Positions 43,651-51,619 of a stretch of 64,000 nt of DNA are shown in pieces. Position 1 is the first letter of the stretch; every line of letters starts with the position of its first letter. This stretch comes from Plantactinospora sp. BC1 (GTDB lineage Bacteria > Actinomycetota > Actinomycetes > Mycobacteriales > Micromonosporaceae), in NCBI RefSeq assembly GCF_003030345.1, contig NZ_CP028158.1:4712001-4776000 (forward strand), in the 5' to 3' direction. A program made the position numbers and the translations under genes. The notes under the pieces were generated by a model that did not search any database, had not been told where the DNA came from, and saw nothing but the letters and a program-made list of their open reading frames with translations.

Positions 43651-44745
43651 TCAGCTCGGGAACCGGATGTTGACCGCGGCGCTGCTCCGCTTGTCCTGCC
43701 GGCGCAACTGGTAGCTGAACCGGTCGGTTCGCCCGTGGTCCGGGTCGGGGCGGTAGAGGATGCGCCGGTCGGAGAGGACCTGGACGGTGCCGTACCGGGG
43801 TGGCACGGTGATCACCACCTCGGTGTCGGAGGCCGCGTAGTCGTTGGCCAGCACGTCGATCGCCAGCGGTCGGACCCTGGTCAGGAAGACGGTGTCGGTG
43901 TTCGCGTCGGGTCCCTCGACGAAGCTGCCGTCGCCCCGCCCGATGAAATAGCTGGTCTCGCCGGTCGAGACGTTCTCCGTGCGTACGTCCGGGAACCGGT
44001 CGTCGTTGGTCTCCACGACTCGCGCCCGCCAGGTGGTCAGGCCCGCCGGATCGTGTTCCAGGTGCCGGGTCGTGCCGTCGTCGAGTACCACGACCACCCC
44101 GTTGGCGCCGTCGGCGCAGCCGTCGGTGTACGCCAGCACCGCGTCCGTGGCCCGGTCCCCGTCCACGTCCCGGAGCTGGAATGCCGGTGCGTCGGCCGAA
44201 CACCACCGCTCCGGGCCGAGCTGGCCGACACCGTTCACGATCACGTAGGTGGCGAAGCCGCCGGCCCCGACCGAGTACGCCGTCTGCCGGCCGTCACCCC
44301 GGAAGTCGGCCGTACCGAGGTAGATGGGGGTGATCGGCGAGCTGAACGTGAGGATGGTCCGCAGGTTGTCGTCGATCACCAGCCGGTTGTAGGTGAGCGA
44401 GGGGGGCGGGCCGGCGCTCCAGCCGAGCCAGAGTTCGTCACCGGCGTCGCCGTCGGCGTCGAAGCCCACGCCGATGTCCGGACAGGAGGTGCCGCTGCTG
44501 TTCCCGGGCCGGGCGTAGACGGTGGCCACCGGCGGCAGGTAGACGCCCGGGCTGCTGCCGTAGCTCACGATCACCGAGCAGAGGTCCGGCTCGACCGAGC
44601 CGAGCACCACGATGTCCTGGAGCCCGTCGACGTTGAAGTCGCCGGCGATGGGGTCACCCGGGCCGGCGGCCCGGGCGGGTGCTGCGGTGACCGTGGCGGC
44701 GAGCAGAGCCGCCCCGGCGGTGGTGGCGATGCGTTCGGTCCACAT
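43651..44745 (-). CDS. Secreted FG-GAP/VCBS repeat protein, array member 6
   Basis: First gene of the array in the direction of transcription, 364 residues from the ATG at 44745 with AGGAGGAG upstream. Signal peptide of about 26 residues (ARAAG site). Loops DFNVDGLQD, DADGDAGDE, DFRGDGRQT and DVDGDRATD; Ig-like domain VLANDYA, PPRYGTVQV, YRPDPDHGRTDRFSYQL. The reading frame continues upstream without a stop for 227 codons, but this is non-homologous and lacks a ribosome site. The shared motif lies 80 bp upstream of the start. Confidence 0.85.
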   Translation of the reverse strand: MWTERIATTAGAALLAATVTAAPARAAGPGDPIAGDFNVDGLQDIVVLGSVEPDLCSVIVSYGSSPGVYLPPVATVYARPGNSSGTSCPDIGVGFDADGDAGDELWLGWSAGPPPSLTYNRLVIDDNLRTILTFSSPITPIYLGTADFRGDGRQTAYSVGAGGFATYVIVNGVGQLGPERWCSADAPAFQLRDVDGDRATDAVLAYTDGCADGANGVVVVLDDGTTRHLEHDPAGLTTWRARVVETNDDRFPDVRTENVSTGETSYFIGRGDGSFVEGPDANTDTVFLTRVRPLAIDVLANDYAASDTEVVITVPPRYGTVQVLSDRRILYRPDPDHGRTDRFSYQLRRQDKRSSAAVNIRFPS

Positions 44746-45174
44746 GACTCCTCCTGCACCGGATCGATCAGCTATCCGACCGGTCCTATTTGCGGACGTT
44801 AACCCCGCTCGTGGGCCCGATGGCGGTGCTGACCGTGATCCGACAGCCCGGCCGCAGCGGAAGTATTCGCAGCTCAGAGCCGTTTGATGCTCTGCCGTGC
44901 CGGTCATCGGGCCGCTGCGGCGCCAGGGCGCGGCGGGCCCCGGCTGTCCGTGATCCGTCCGATCGGCGGCGGGCCGGGACGCGCGCCGCGACCCCTCCGG
45001 CCCGGACTGTCCGCCGGTTTCCGCGGTCTCGTACCAGGCGGCCAGATAGCGCAGAAGTAACTCACTTGTCACTCTGGGTGATTGAATGTCCGGATTGTTC
45101 GCTAGCCGCCACCCCCGGATCGGTGGGAGCGGCGGTCCCCGGGCGCGCCGCCGCCCGCCCCGTAGGCTGGGAAC
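44746..45174. promoter_or_regulatory. Divergent intergenic region between the FG-GAP array and the zinc-ribbon gene
   Basis: A 429-bp gap. It holds the third copy of the array motif (44825-44845; minus strand TGTCGGATCACGGTCAGCAC) and an A/T-richer patch at 45045-45110. On the minus strand a short frame near 45062 (TSELLLRYLAAWYETAE) has an amino-acid-like look and a rare TTA codon, but has no ribosome site and runs into low complexity, so it is not called a gene. On the plus strand, TAGGCT at 45163-45168 is the probable -10 box of the next gene. Confidence 0.45.
44825..44845 (-). promoter_or_regulatory. Shared upstream motif of the FG-GAP array, copy 3
   Basis: On the minus strand the motif reads TGTCGGATCACGGTCAGCAC, 80 bp upstream of the first array gene. 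It matches the copies at 42395 and 38489 in sequence, orientation and distance to the start codon. Confidence 0.6.
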
Positions 45175-45501
45175 GTGAGTCCCCGTCGCAACCGTCCGCG
45201 TCCCGACGACGCGCCGCCGCTGGACCGTACCCGGCTGGAGCGCGGCGTCGGCTCGGTGCAGACCTGGCGGGACGGCGACTGGCAGGTACGCAACATTCCG
45301 GGCAGCGCGGCGACCAAGACGTACCGCTGCCCCGGCTGCGTACAGGAGATCCGCCCCGGGGTGGCCCACCTGGTCGCCTGGCCGGCCGACGGACAGGGCG
45401 ACCTGACCGACCGCCGGCACTGGCACACCGGCTGCTGGCGCGCCCGGGACCGGCGTGGCCCGGGCGTGGAACGCTCCCGCAGCGCCCCCCGGTACGGCTG
45501 A
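45175..45501 (+). CDS. Small zinc-ribbon-like protein, function unknown
   Basis: A 108-residue basic protein beginning at GTG 45175, six bases after a TAGGCT box (probably leaderless). The centre reads KTYRCPGCVQEIRPGVAHLV and is followed by RHWHTGCWRARD. The CPGC pair plus His and Cys downstream suggest one zinc site. The ends are Arg/Pro-rich. Similar short proteins are widespread in actinobacteria without assigned function. The following hydrolase gene is 83 bp away with its own -10-like box. Confidence 0.7.
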   Translation: MSPRRNRPRPDDAPPLDRTRLERGVGSVQTWRDGDWQVRNIPGSAATKTYRCPGCVQEIRPGVAHLVAWPADGQGDLTDRRHWHTGCWRARDRRGPGVERSRSAPRYG

Positions 45502-45584
45502 CCCGCCGGACGATCCGAGGGATCTTCGTCACGCCGTCCCGGGTTCGCTGCCCTCCCCGGCCGGACCGGGTAAGACTGATCCCT

Positions 45585-46385
45585 GTGAGTACAGCCATCC
45601 GCGCCGCCAGCATCCTGCCCGCCCGCCGGGAGGAGATCGAGTTGCACACCGCCGACGGCCTGCGACTCGTCGGCGAACTGGCGCTCCCCGCCGACCGGGA
45701 CCCGGTCGCCACCCTGGTCTGCCTGCACCCGCTGCCCACCCACGGCGGGATGATGGACAGCCACGTGTTCCGCAAGGCCGCCTGGCGGCTGCCGGCCCTG
45801 GCCGACCTCGCGGTGCTGCGCTTCAACACCCGGGGCACCAGCAGCGTGCGCGGCACCAGCGAGGGGACCTTCGACGGCGGCGAGGCCGAGCGGTACGACG
45901 TGGCCGCCGCGATCGAGTACGCCGAGTTCGCCGAGCTGCCGAACATCTGGCTGCTGGGCTGGTCGTTCGGCACCGACCTGACCCTGCGGCACGGCTGTGA
46001 CCCGGGGATCACCGGCGCGATCCTGCTCTCCCCGCCACTGCGCAGCAGCACCGACGCCGACCTGGCCACCTGGGCCGAGTCCGGCAAGCCGCTGACCGCG
46101 CTCGTCCCCGAGTTCGACGACTACCTGCGGCCGGAGGAGGCCCGTCGACGCTTCGCGGCCGTACCCCAGGCCGAGGTGATCGGGGTGCCCGGGGCCAAGC
46201 ACCTCTGGGTCGGCGACGCCGAGACCGTACTCGACGAGGTGGTCCGGCGGGTCAACCCGGCGGTGCCGGTACCGCTGCCGTCGGAGTGGGACGGGCCGAT
46301 GGAGACCGGCGACGCCAGCGCGTACGCCGACCGCACGGTGGCGGCCTTCGCCGACCTGCCGGCGCCGGGCGAGGAGCCGGGCTGA
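45585..46385 (+). CDS. Alpha/beta hydrolase (dienelactone hydrolase/serine aminopeptidase-like)
   Basis: A 266-residue hydrolase. The start is the GTG at 45585, since upstream in-frame sequence belongs to intergenic DNA and the zinc-ribbon gene in another frame. Segments: VCLHPLPTHGGMMDSHVF (oxyanion), VLRFNTRGTSSVRGTSEG, nucleophile elbow GWSFGTD, and catalytic His in VIGVPGAKHLWVGDAE. These patterns resemble YheT/CocE-like serine hydrolases annotated as alpha/beta hydrolases in actinobacteria. TAAGAC lies 8 bp before the start. Substrate unknown. Confidence 0.85.
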   Translation: MSTAIRAASILPARREEIELHTADGLRLVGELALPADRDPVATLVCLHPLPTHGGMMDSHVFRKAAWRLPALADLAVLRFNTRGTSSVRGTSEGTFDGGEAERYDVAAAIEYAEFAELPNIWLLGWSFGTDLTLRHGCDPGITGAILLSPPLRSSTDADLATWAESGKPLTALVPEFDDYLRPEEARRRFAAVPQAEVIGVPGAKHLWVGDAETVLDEVVRRVNPAVPVPLPSEWDGPMETGDASAYADRTVAAFADLPAPGEEPG

Positions 46386-46402
46386 ACCGGGCGGCTCAGC
46401 CC
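46379..46402. terminator. Bidirectional hairpin between the hydrolase gene and the polysaccharide locus
   Basis: GGGCTGA (46379-46385) and TCAGCCC (46396-46402) form a 7-bp stem with a 10-nt loop; each arm contains the stop codon of one of the two convergent genes. Confidence 0.5.
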
Positions 46403-47382
46403 TCGGGGTCGGCGGTGCCGCGTGGGCCGGGCGGCACCGGCTCGGTGACCTCGACCGGCGGCAGCCCGGCCGCCGGTGGCCAGCCCGCCAGCCAGGTACG
46501 GCGCTGCCGCCATACCTCCCGCCAGTAACCGGCCCGGCCGGTCAGCCGGGCGGCGGTCGCCCGGGCGGCGATGCCGATCCGCAGCAGTGTCCGGCCCAGC
46601 CTCGCCCGGGTCGGTGACCAGCGCAGCCGCTGGAAGGTGACCTGGCCGCGCAGCAGCATCACCCGCTTGCCCGCACTGGTCGAGGCGGCCCCGCCGACGT
46701 GCAGCACCCGGGCCGCCGGCACCAGCACCGGGCGGGCGCCGAGCGCGGCCGCCCGCAGGCAGAGGTCGAGATCCTCGCTGTACATGAAGTAGTCCGGGGT
46801 GAAGCCGCCGAGCTGGTCGAAGAGGGTCCGCCGGACCAGCAGCAGGCAACCGGAGGCGGCCGGCACCCGGACCGGCGCGGAGCGGTCCAGCCAGGGCAGC
46901 GCCTCCCGGTTGAAGAGCCGGGACCGGGGGAAGAGCTTGGACAGTCCGGTGGCGAAGCAGGTGAGCGTCCAGAGCGAGGGTGGCCCGAAGACGGAGCGCC
47001 CGTCGTCGCTGCCGTCCGGCGCCAGGGTCCGGCCGACGTAGATGCCGTGCCCGGGCCGGGCCCGGGTGAAGGCGAGCAGTTCGCCGATGACGTTGCCGAC
47101 CGGTTCGGTGTCCGGGTTCAGCAGCAGCAGCCAGTCGCCCCGGGCAAGGGCCGCGCCGACGTTGACCGCCCGGCCGAAGCCGACGTTGCGGGCCAGCCGC
47201 ACCACCCGGGCCTCCGGGAAGGCCGCCGCGACCGCCGCCGCCGACCCGTCGGACGAGGCGTTGTCGACCACGATCACCTCGTACGGCTCCGCCGGGCAGG
47301 CGGTACGGAGCGTGGCCAGCGCGGTCAGGATCAGCTCGCGGGTCTGGTAGGAGACCACCACCACGCTCACCGCCGGGGTCAC
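46396..47382 (-). CDS. Glycosyltransferase family 2 (rhamnosyltransferase-like)
   Basis: A 328-residue GT-A enzyme for surface polysaccharide assembly. VSVVVVSYQTRELI and VIVVDNASSDGS form the nucleotide-sugar site, LLLLNPDTEP is the metal-binding position, and YFMYSEDLDLCLRAAALG is the catalytic-base segment. The C-terminus is an amphipathic Arg-rich tail. The GTG at 47382 overlaps the stop of the upstream glycosyltransferase as GTGA, so it is translationally coupled. Sugar specificity is unknown. It is the last gene of the minus-strand polysaccharide operon. Confidence 0.9.
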   Translation of the reverse strand: MTPAVSVVVVSYQTRELILTALATLRTACPAEPYEVIVVDNASSDGSAAAVAAAFPEARVVRLARNVGFGRAVNVGAALARGDWLLLLNPDTEPVGNVIGELLAFTRARPGHGIYVGRTLAPDGSDDGRSVFGPPSLWTLTCFATGLSKLFPRSRLFNREALPWLDRSAPVRVPAASGCLLLVRRTLFDQLGGFTPDYFMYSEDLDLCLRAAALGARPVLVPAARVLHVGGAASTSAGKRVMLLRGQVTFQRLRWSPTRARLGRTLLRIGIAARATAARLTGRAGYWREVWRQRRTWLAGWPPAAGLPPVEVTEPVPPGPRGTADPEG

Positions 47383-48239
47383 GGCGCCGCTCCGGTCACG
47401 CCGTCCGCCCCGGCCGCTCCGGGAACCCGGCTGGACTCGTCGCGGCCCCACCGGTCCCGTACCGGTCGGCGTGCCGACGCCGCGGCCAGCAGGGTCAGCC
47501 CGAGGTAGCAGAGTCCGGCCGGCAGCAGCCACGGCCGGGGCAGCACCACGTCGACCAGCCAGGAGGTACGGCGGGCCGGGCGTACCCGGTCGTCGGCGGC
47601 ACGCAGGCTGGCGTTGCCGGCCCGGACCCGGCCGAGCCGGCGCAGCAGGTCGGCGGTGCGCCGGGGCGTGGCCACCACGGTCGCCACCTCGGCCACCTCC
47701 CGCTTCTCCGCCTCGGTGAACTGCCCGTCCAGGAAGAGGTCGTCGGCGACCACGTCGGGAAACCGGCCGAACCGGGCCCGACCGGCCGCCGAGAGCGCGA
47801 TCGCGCCCCGGCCGAAGAGCGCGTTCCGGTACGCCGGATGCCGCGCGTTGATCGCGTAGTAGGCGCGTACCAGCAGGGGCCGCCCGGTGGTGTCGAGCCG
47901 GCGGCGCGGCGCGGCGGCCAGCGTCCCCGGCGCGGCGACCGCGGCGGCGAGCGCGCGGGCCCCGGCGGTGGAAAGCGCGATGTCGGCGTCGAGATAGATC
48001 CGGGGAAAGCCGGACACGGCCTCGTCCCCGGCGTTGAGCGCGGCCGGCTTGCCCGGCTCGGGCAGCTCCCGCACGAGCACGCCGGGCACCGACCGGGCCA
48101 CCGCCGCCGTGGCGTCGGTGCAGCCGTTCGCCACCACGACCACCTCGAACTCGCCCGGCTCGGCGTCGGCGAGCAGGGTCCGCAGGTTCCGGCCGAGCAC
48201 CGCCGCCTCGTCGTGCGCGGCCACCACCACACTGGTCAC
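47379..48239 (-). CDS. Glycosyltransferase family 2, membrane-associated
   Basis: A 286-residue protein. SVVVAAHDEAAVLGRNL and VVVANGCTDATAAVA start the GT-A fold, then PAALNAGDEAVSGFPRIYLD with the DAD metal site and FPDVVADDLFLDGQF as catalytic segment. One or two hydrophobic helices near residues 238-258 anchor it. A GTG at 48239 overlaps the stop of the upstream gene (GTGA); a GTG one codon earlier is possible. The C-terminal 30 residues are polar. Part of the coupled glycosyltransferase series. Confidence 0.88.
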   Translation of the reverse strand: MTSVVVAAHDEAAVLGRNLRTLLADAEPGEFEVVVVANGCTDATAAVARSVPGVLVRELPEPGKPAALNAGDEAVSGFPRIYLDADIALSTAGARALAAAVAAPGTLAAAPRRRLDTTGRPLLVRAYYAINARHPAYRNALFGRGAIALSAAGRARFGRFPDVVADDLFLDGQFTEAEKREVAEVATVVATPRRTADLLRRLGRVRAGNASLRAADDRVRPARRTSWLVDVVLPRPWLLPAGLCYLGLTLLAAASARRPVRDRWGRDESSRVPGAAGADGVTGAAP

Positions 48240-49099
48240 CACGGCGCCCGCCCGGTCAGCGCGAGCCGGATCTTCCGGGTGGCGTTGCGGCGACGCAGCC
48301 GCCAGCCCTGGTATTGCCGCAGGTCGAGCGGGGCGGCCTGGACCACCCGGGCCGAGTGCCGCATCTGCTGCGTCCACTCCGCCACCGTCGTCACCCCGGT
48401 ACGCCGGGCCGACAGCGGCCGGCGGGCCATGAAGTCGGCGTCGGTGCGGTAGATGGTGTGCGGGCTGCGCGGATCGTCCATGTGGTCCTCGGGCAGGAAC
48501 GGGTGGTACCAGCCGTTCAGCCAGCCGAGCCGGGCGGCCCGCAGGCACCAGGCGGTGAACGTCTCGTCGCCGGCCAGCGGGCCGACCTGCTCCAGCGTCT
48601 CGCGTTTGAGCAGATAGCCGCTGCCCTGCACCCAGTGGTTGCGGAAGAGCTGGTGCCCGTTCGGGTAGTCCGCCAGTTTCGCCGCCACCAGCGCCTCGTC
48701 GACGTCCTCCGGCGGGAAGCGCCAGGTGCCGATCACCCCGAAGCCCGGCACGTCCTGGTGTGCCTTGCGCAGGATGGTCAACCAGTCGGGGTCGGGCAGG
48801 CAGTCGTCGTCCACCTTGCTCAGGTAGGAACCGGTCGCCTCGGTCCAGAGCCAGTTGGTCGGCTCGGTCAGCCCGGCGTTGACCGGGCTGTGCCGGAACC
48901 GGTGCACCCGGGGATGGTGCCGCAGTTCCTCGACCGCCTCCAGGGTCGGCTGGTCGGTGCCGTTGTGCCAGAGCCACACCCGGGCGTCCGGCGGGCAGGT
49001 GTCGAAGAGGTGCGGCAGCGACAGCCGGACGTACTCCGGCCGGTCGTACGTGATCATGAGGATGTCGATGCCACCGTCGCCGGTCATCGGACCGTCCAC
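48236..49099 (-). CDS. Glycosyltransferase family 2
   Basis: A 287-residue GT-A enzyme. DILMITYDRPEYVRLSLPHL opens the fold, the acceptor/metal site is YLSKVDDDCLPDPDW (a DDD motif), and WVQGSGYLLKRETLEQVGPL with the DET and EDH segments follows. There is no membrane helix. The ATG at 49099 has a nearby alternative ATG at 49087. Its end overlaps the following glycosyltransferase gene by 4 bp. It lies 46 bp after the polymerase gene in the same operon. Confidence 0.88.
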   Translation of the reverse strand: MDGPMTGDGGIDILMITYDRPEYVRLSLPHLFDTCPPDARVWLWHNGTDQPTLEAVEELRHHPRVHRFRHSPVNAGLTEPTNWLWTEATGSYLSKVDDDCLPDPDWLTILRKAHQDVPGFGVIGTWRFPPEDVDEALVAAKLADYPNGHQLFRNHWVQGSGYLLKRETLEQVGPLAGDETFTAWCLRAARLGWLNGWYHPFLPEDHMDDPRSPHTIYRTDADFMARRPLSARRTGVTTVAEWTQQMRHSARVVQAAPLDLRQYQGWRLRRRNATRKIRLALTGRAPW

Positions 49100-49145
49100 C
49101 TCCGCTCGGGTTCCCGGAGCTGGCCGCGTCCCGCGCCCCGCCCCG

Positions 49146-50552
49146 TCATGCCTGTGCCGCCGCCGGCACCGGCCCGGGTTCGTCGGGTTGCCGCCCCGGC
49201 CGGCCCGACTCGATCCGGTTGGTGCGTTCCGCCCTGGTCAGCCGCCACAGCGCGCCGGTCAGCCCGAGCAGCACGTGCACGGTGATGAAGAACGTCGTGA
49301 AGTACATCGAGTCGAAGGTGAACCCGGAGACGGCGGCCACCCCGATCGCCACCGCCAGCACCGCCGCCAGGTCGCGGTCCCGTTCGGTACGGGCGAACCG
49401 GCGTACCCGGCCGGCGACCACCACTCCGGATCCGAAGAAGACGGTGAGCCCGGCCACCCCGATGATGCCGCCCTGGACCAGGGTGGTGAGCCACTGGTTG
49501 TCCAGCAGTTGGTACAGCTCCGGCAGGAAGGTGCCGACCCCGCGACCCAGCCAGGGACGCTCCCGGATGAACGGGGCCACGTAGTCGTAGTCCTCCACCC
49601 GGGCCTGCACGCTGGGATCGTTCTCCCCGGCCAGCAGCAGCGACTTGATCGCGGCCAGCAGGCCGGGCCGGGCGACCTGGATCAGCGCGGTCAGGAAACA
49701 GCCGACCACCAGCACGTTGAAGGTGGTCCGCAGCGGCCAGACCAGGACGAAGAGCAGGATCGCGGCGCCGAGGGCGAGCACTCCGGTGCGGGAGAGCGAG
49801 ATCGGGATGACGGCCGCCTGGAACATCGCCAGCGCGCCGTAGATCTGCCGGTCGCGTCGGGTCGACGAGAACCGGGCGAAGTGGATCGCCACCACCAGGC
49901 CGATCACCATCAGTACGCTGAACTCGATGTAGTGCCCGGCGGTGCCGGCGACCCGGACCAGCCCGTCGCCGCCCCGGTCGCGGAACCCGACCACCTCCTT
50001 GTGGAAGGTCAGCAGCGGCGGCAGCTTCAGATAGGTGGTCAGGTCGATCCGGGTCACGAACTGGACCAGCGCGACGAAGGCCATGAAGCTGGCGCCCCAG
50101 CAGAACCAGCGCAGCACCTTGTCGATGCGTTCCCGGGTCAGCACCCCGTCGGCGGCGGCGAGCAGGATCCCGGCTCCGGCGAGCGCCATCAGCAGGGTCC
50201 GCTCGGCGCCGTTCGCCTCCAGTACCGGCATCCCGCGCCCCTGCCCGGCGACGTAGGAGAGGAAGAGGCTGACCAGGTAGATCGCCATCGCCCAGCGCAT
50301 CGGCTGCTGTCCCCGGGTGACCAGGGTGGGGTGCAGCCGGCTCAGCGCCCACCAGACCAGCAGGCCGAACCCGACCATCAGCCCCGGCTTGCCCAGGTCG
50401 CTCAGCGGGGGGAAGACCAGCCGGAAGGGGAGCAGGTAGGCAAGCATGATCGACGCGATCACCGCCGCGGTGGCATCCGGGAAGTGGCGTACGGCGGGGG
50501 TGATGCCGTCGTACACCGTGTCGGACCGCCGCGCGGATAGGTAGGTCGGCAC
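49146..50552 (-). CDS. O-antigen ligase/Wzy-type polysaccharide polymerase
   Basis: A 468-residue protein with about eleven membrane helices. The large external loop near residues 290-340 contains the family motif RPWLGRGVGTFLPELYQLLD, with a second Arg-containing loop (RGGDGLVRVAGTAGHYIEFS). Such proteins join lipid-linked repeat units outside the membrane. The hydrophilic C-terminus is about 30 residues. It sits between a Wzz-like chain-length gene and three glycosyltransferases, fitting a Wzx/Wzy-dependent pathway; a Wzx-like flippase is at 62 kb. Confidence 0.88.
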   Translation of the reverse strand: MPTYLSARRSDTVYDGITPAVRHFPDATAAVIASIMLAYLLPFRLVFPPLSDLGKPGLMVGFGLLVWWALSRLHPTLVTRGQQPMRWAMAIYLVSLFLSYVAGQGRGMPVLEANGAERTLLMALAGAGILLAAADGVLTRERIDKVLRWFCWGASFMAFVALVQFVTRIDLTTYLKLPPLLTFHKEVVGFRDRGGDGLVRVAGTAGHYIEFSVLMVIGLVVAIHFARFSSTRRDRQIYGALAMFQAAVIPISLSRTGVLALGAAILLFVLVWPLRTTFNVLVVGCFLTALIQVARPGLLAAIKSLLLAGENDPSVQARVEDYDYVAPFIRERPWLGRGVGTFLPELYQLLDNQWLTTLVQGGIIGVAGLTVFFGSGVVVAGRVRRFARTERDRDLAAVLAVAIGVAAVSGFTFDSMYFTTFFITVHVLLGLTGALWRLTRAERTNRIESGRPGRQPDEPGPVPAAAQA

Positions 50553-50605
50553 GTCGCTCGTCTCGTCCGTGCGCCGTCAGCCGGCGCTCGTGGGCTTCCC
50601 GGGGA

Positions 50606-51577
50606 TCATCGGCCCGGATCGTCCACGACGTGCCGGGCGGTGGTGGTGAGCAGGATCGTCTCCTCGCTCGGGGTCCCGCCGCCGCGTCCGTTGCCGCCCG
50701 GTCCGGGCCCCCGGTCGTCGGCCGGCGGACCGGGGTGGCGATCGTCGGTCGGGTGCGCCGGGATCCGGTCGTCGGCGCCGTGCCGGTCGCGCCGGGAGAG
50801 GGACTGGGTCGGCTCGCGGCCGGGACCGGGGGAGACCGGCGCGACCCGGGCCGCCGGGGCCGGCGAGACCGCCGGGGCGGGACCCGGGCGGGGCCCGTTG
50901 ACCACCGCCTGGCCGGCGTTCCAGGCCATCGGGGTACGCGCGTCGCGGCGCTGGCCGAGCCGGCTGCTCGCCCGGCGGCGGGCCACCGCGTCGTGGACCA
51001 CGGCGGCGACGGCGGCCAGCAGGAGGCCGATGGCCGTGATCACGACCTGTGCCCGCAGCACGTTTGAGCGGGACGGCACGATGTTCAGCCCGGGATCCAG
51101 CACCTCGGTGGTGATCTGCTCACCCGGGTTGGGCTTGTACGGCGCCTGCTGCCCGGCGACCTCGTCGTGGATGAGCTGGGTCACCGCCTCGACGGTCTTC
51201 CGGGCGCTCTCCTCGCTCGACGCCGTCACCGCGACGGTCAGGATCGAGCTGCGGGTGACCAGGCCGACCTCGTAGTCGGGGTCACCGCCGGCCGCCGCGA
51301 TCCTGGTCCGGGCGTCGTGCGCGGAGGTGGAGATCTGCACGGCCTGGGCCATCGCGTTCTCGCCGATCCGCAGCCACGGGTTGCCGGGCCGGGGTGCGGC
51401 GTCCTCGTCCGGTGCGGCCGAGGTGGTCGGCGGGACGAGCAGGATCGCCACCTCGGTCTTGTATTCCGGCTGGATCGCCAGCCCGAACGCGAGGGCCGCG
51501 CCGAGCGTCACGACGACGATCGGAGCCGAGACGTACCACCGCCGAAACATGAGCTTCAGCAGGTCGAGAAGGTCCAT
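50606..51577 (-). CDS. Wzz/YveK-type chain-length determinant protein
   Basis: A 323-residue protein. The first helix (about 14-34) starts after DLLKLMFRRWY; an external domain follows (YKTEVAILLVPPTTSA, ILTVAVTASSEESARKTVEA), then a second helix (about 175-195). The C-terminal 120 residues are Arg/Pro/Gly/Asp-rich and disordered. No Walker kinase domain is fused and no BY-kinase gene is adjacent, so control of chain length must differ from classical CpsC/CpsD pairs. Gap to the next gene in the operon is 53 bp. Confidence 0.85.
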   Translation of the reverse strand: MDLLDLLKLMFRRWYVSAPIVVVTLGAALAFGLAIQPEYKTEVAILLVPPTTSAAPDEDAAPRPGNPWLRIGENAMAQAVQISTSAHDARTRIAAAGGDPDYEVGLVTRSSILTVAVTASSEESARKTVEAVTQLIHDEVAGQQAPYKPNPGEQITTEVLDPGLNIVPSRSNVLRAQVVITAIGLLLAAVAAVVHDAVARRRASSRLGQRRDARTPMAWNAGQAVVNGPRPGPAPAVSPAPAARVAPVSPGPGREPTQSLSRRDRHGADDRIPAHPTDDRHPGPPADDRGPGPGGNGRGGGTPSEETILLTTTARHVVDDPGR

Positions 51578-51619
51578 CGGGCGGCCCTTTCGAAAGGTGC
51601 GGAAGTACGGTGCGAGTGG

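Noticed and set aside
44746-45130. A possible extra N-terminal domain or small gene (TSELLLRYLAAWYE) upstream of FG-GAP member 6
   Set aside because: There is no ribosome site, it contains rare TTA codons, it degenerates into low complexity, and the signal peptide with AGGAGG at 44745 marks the true start.
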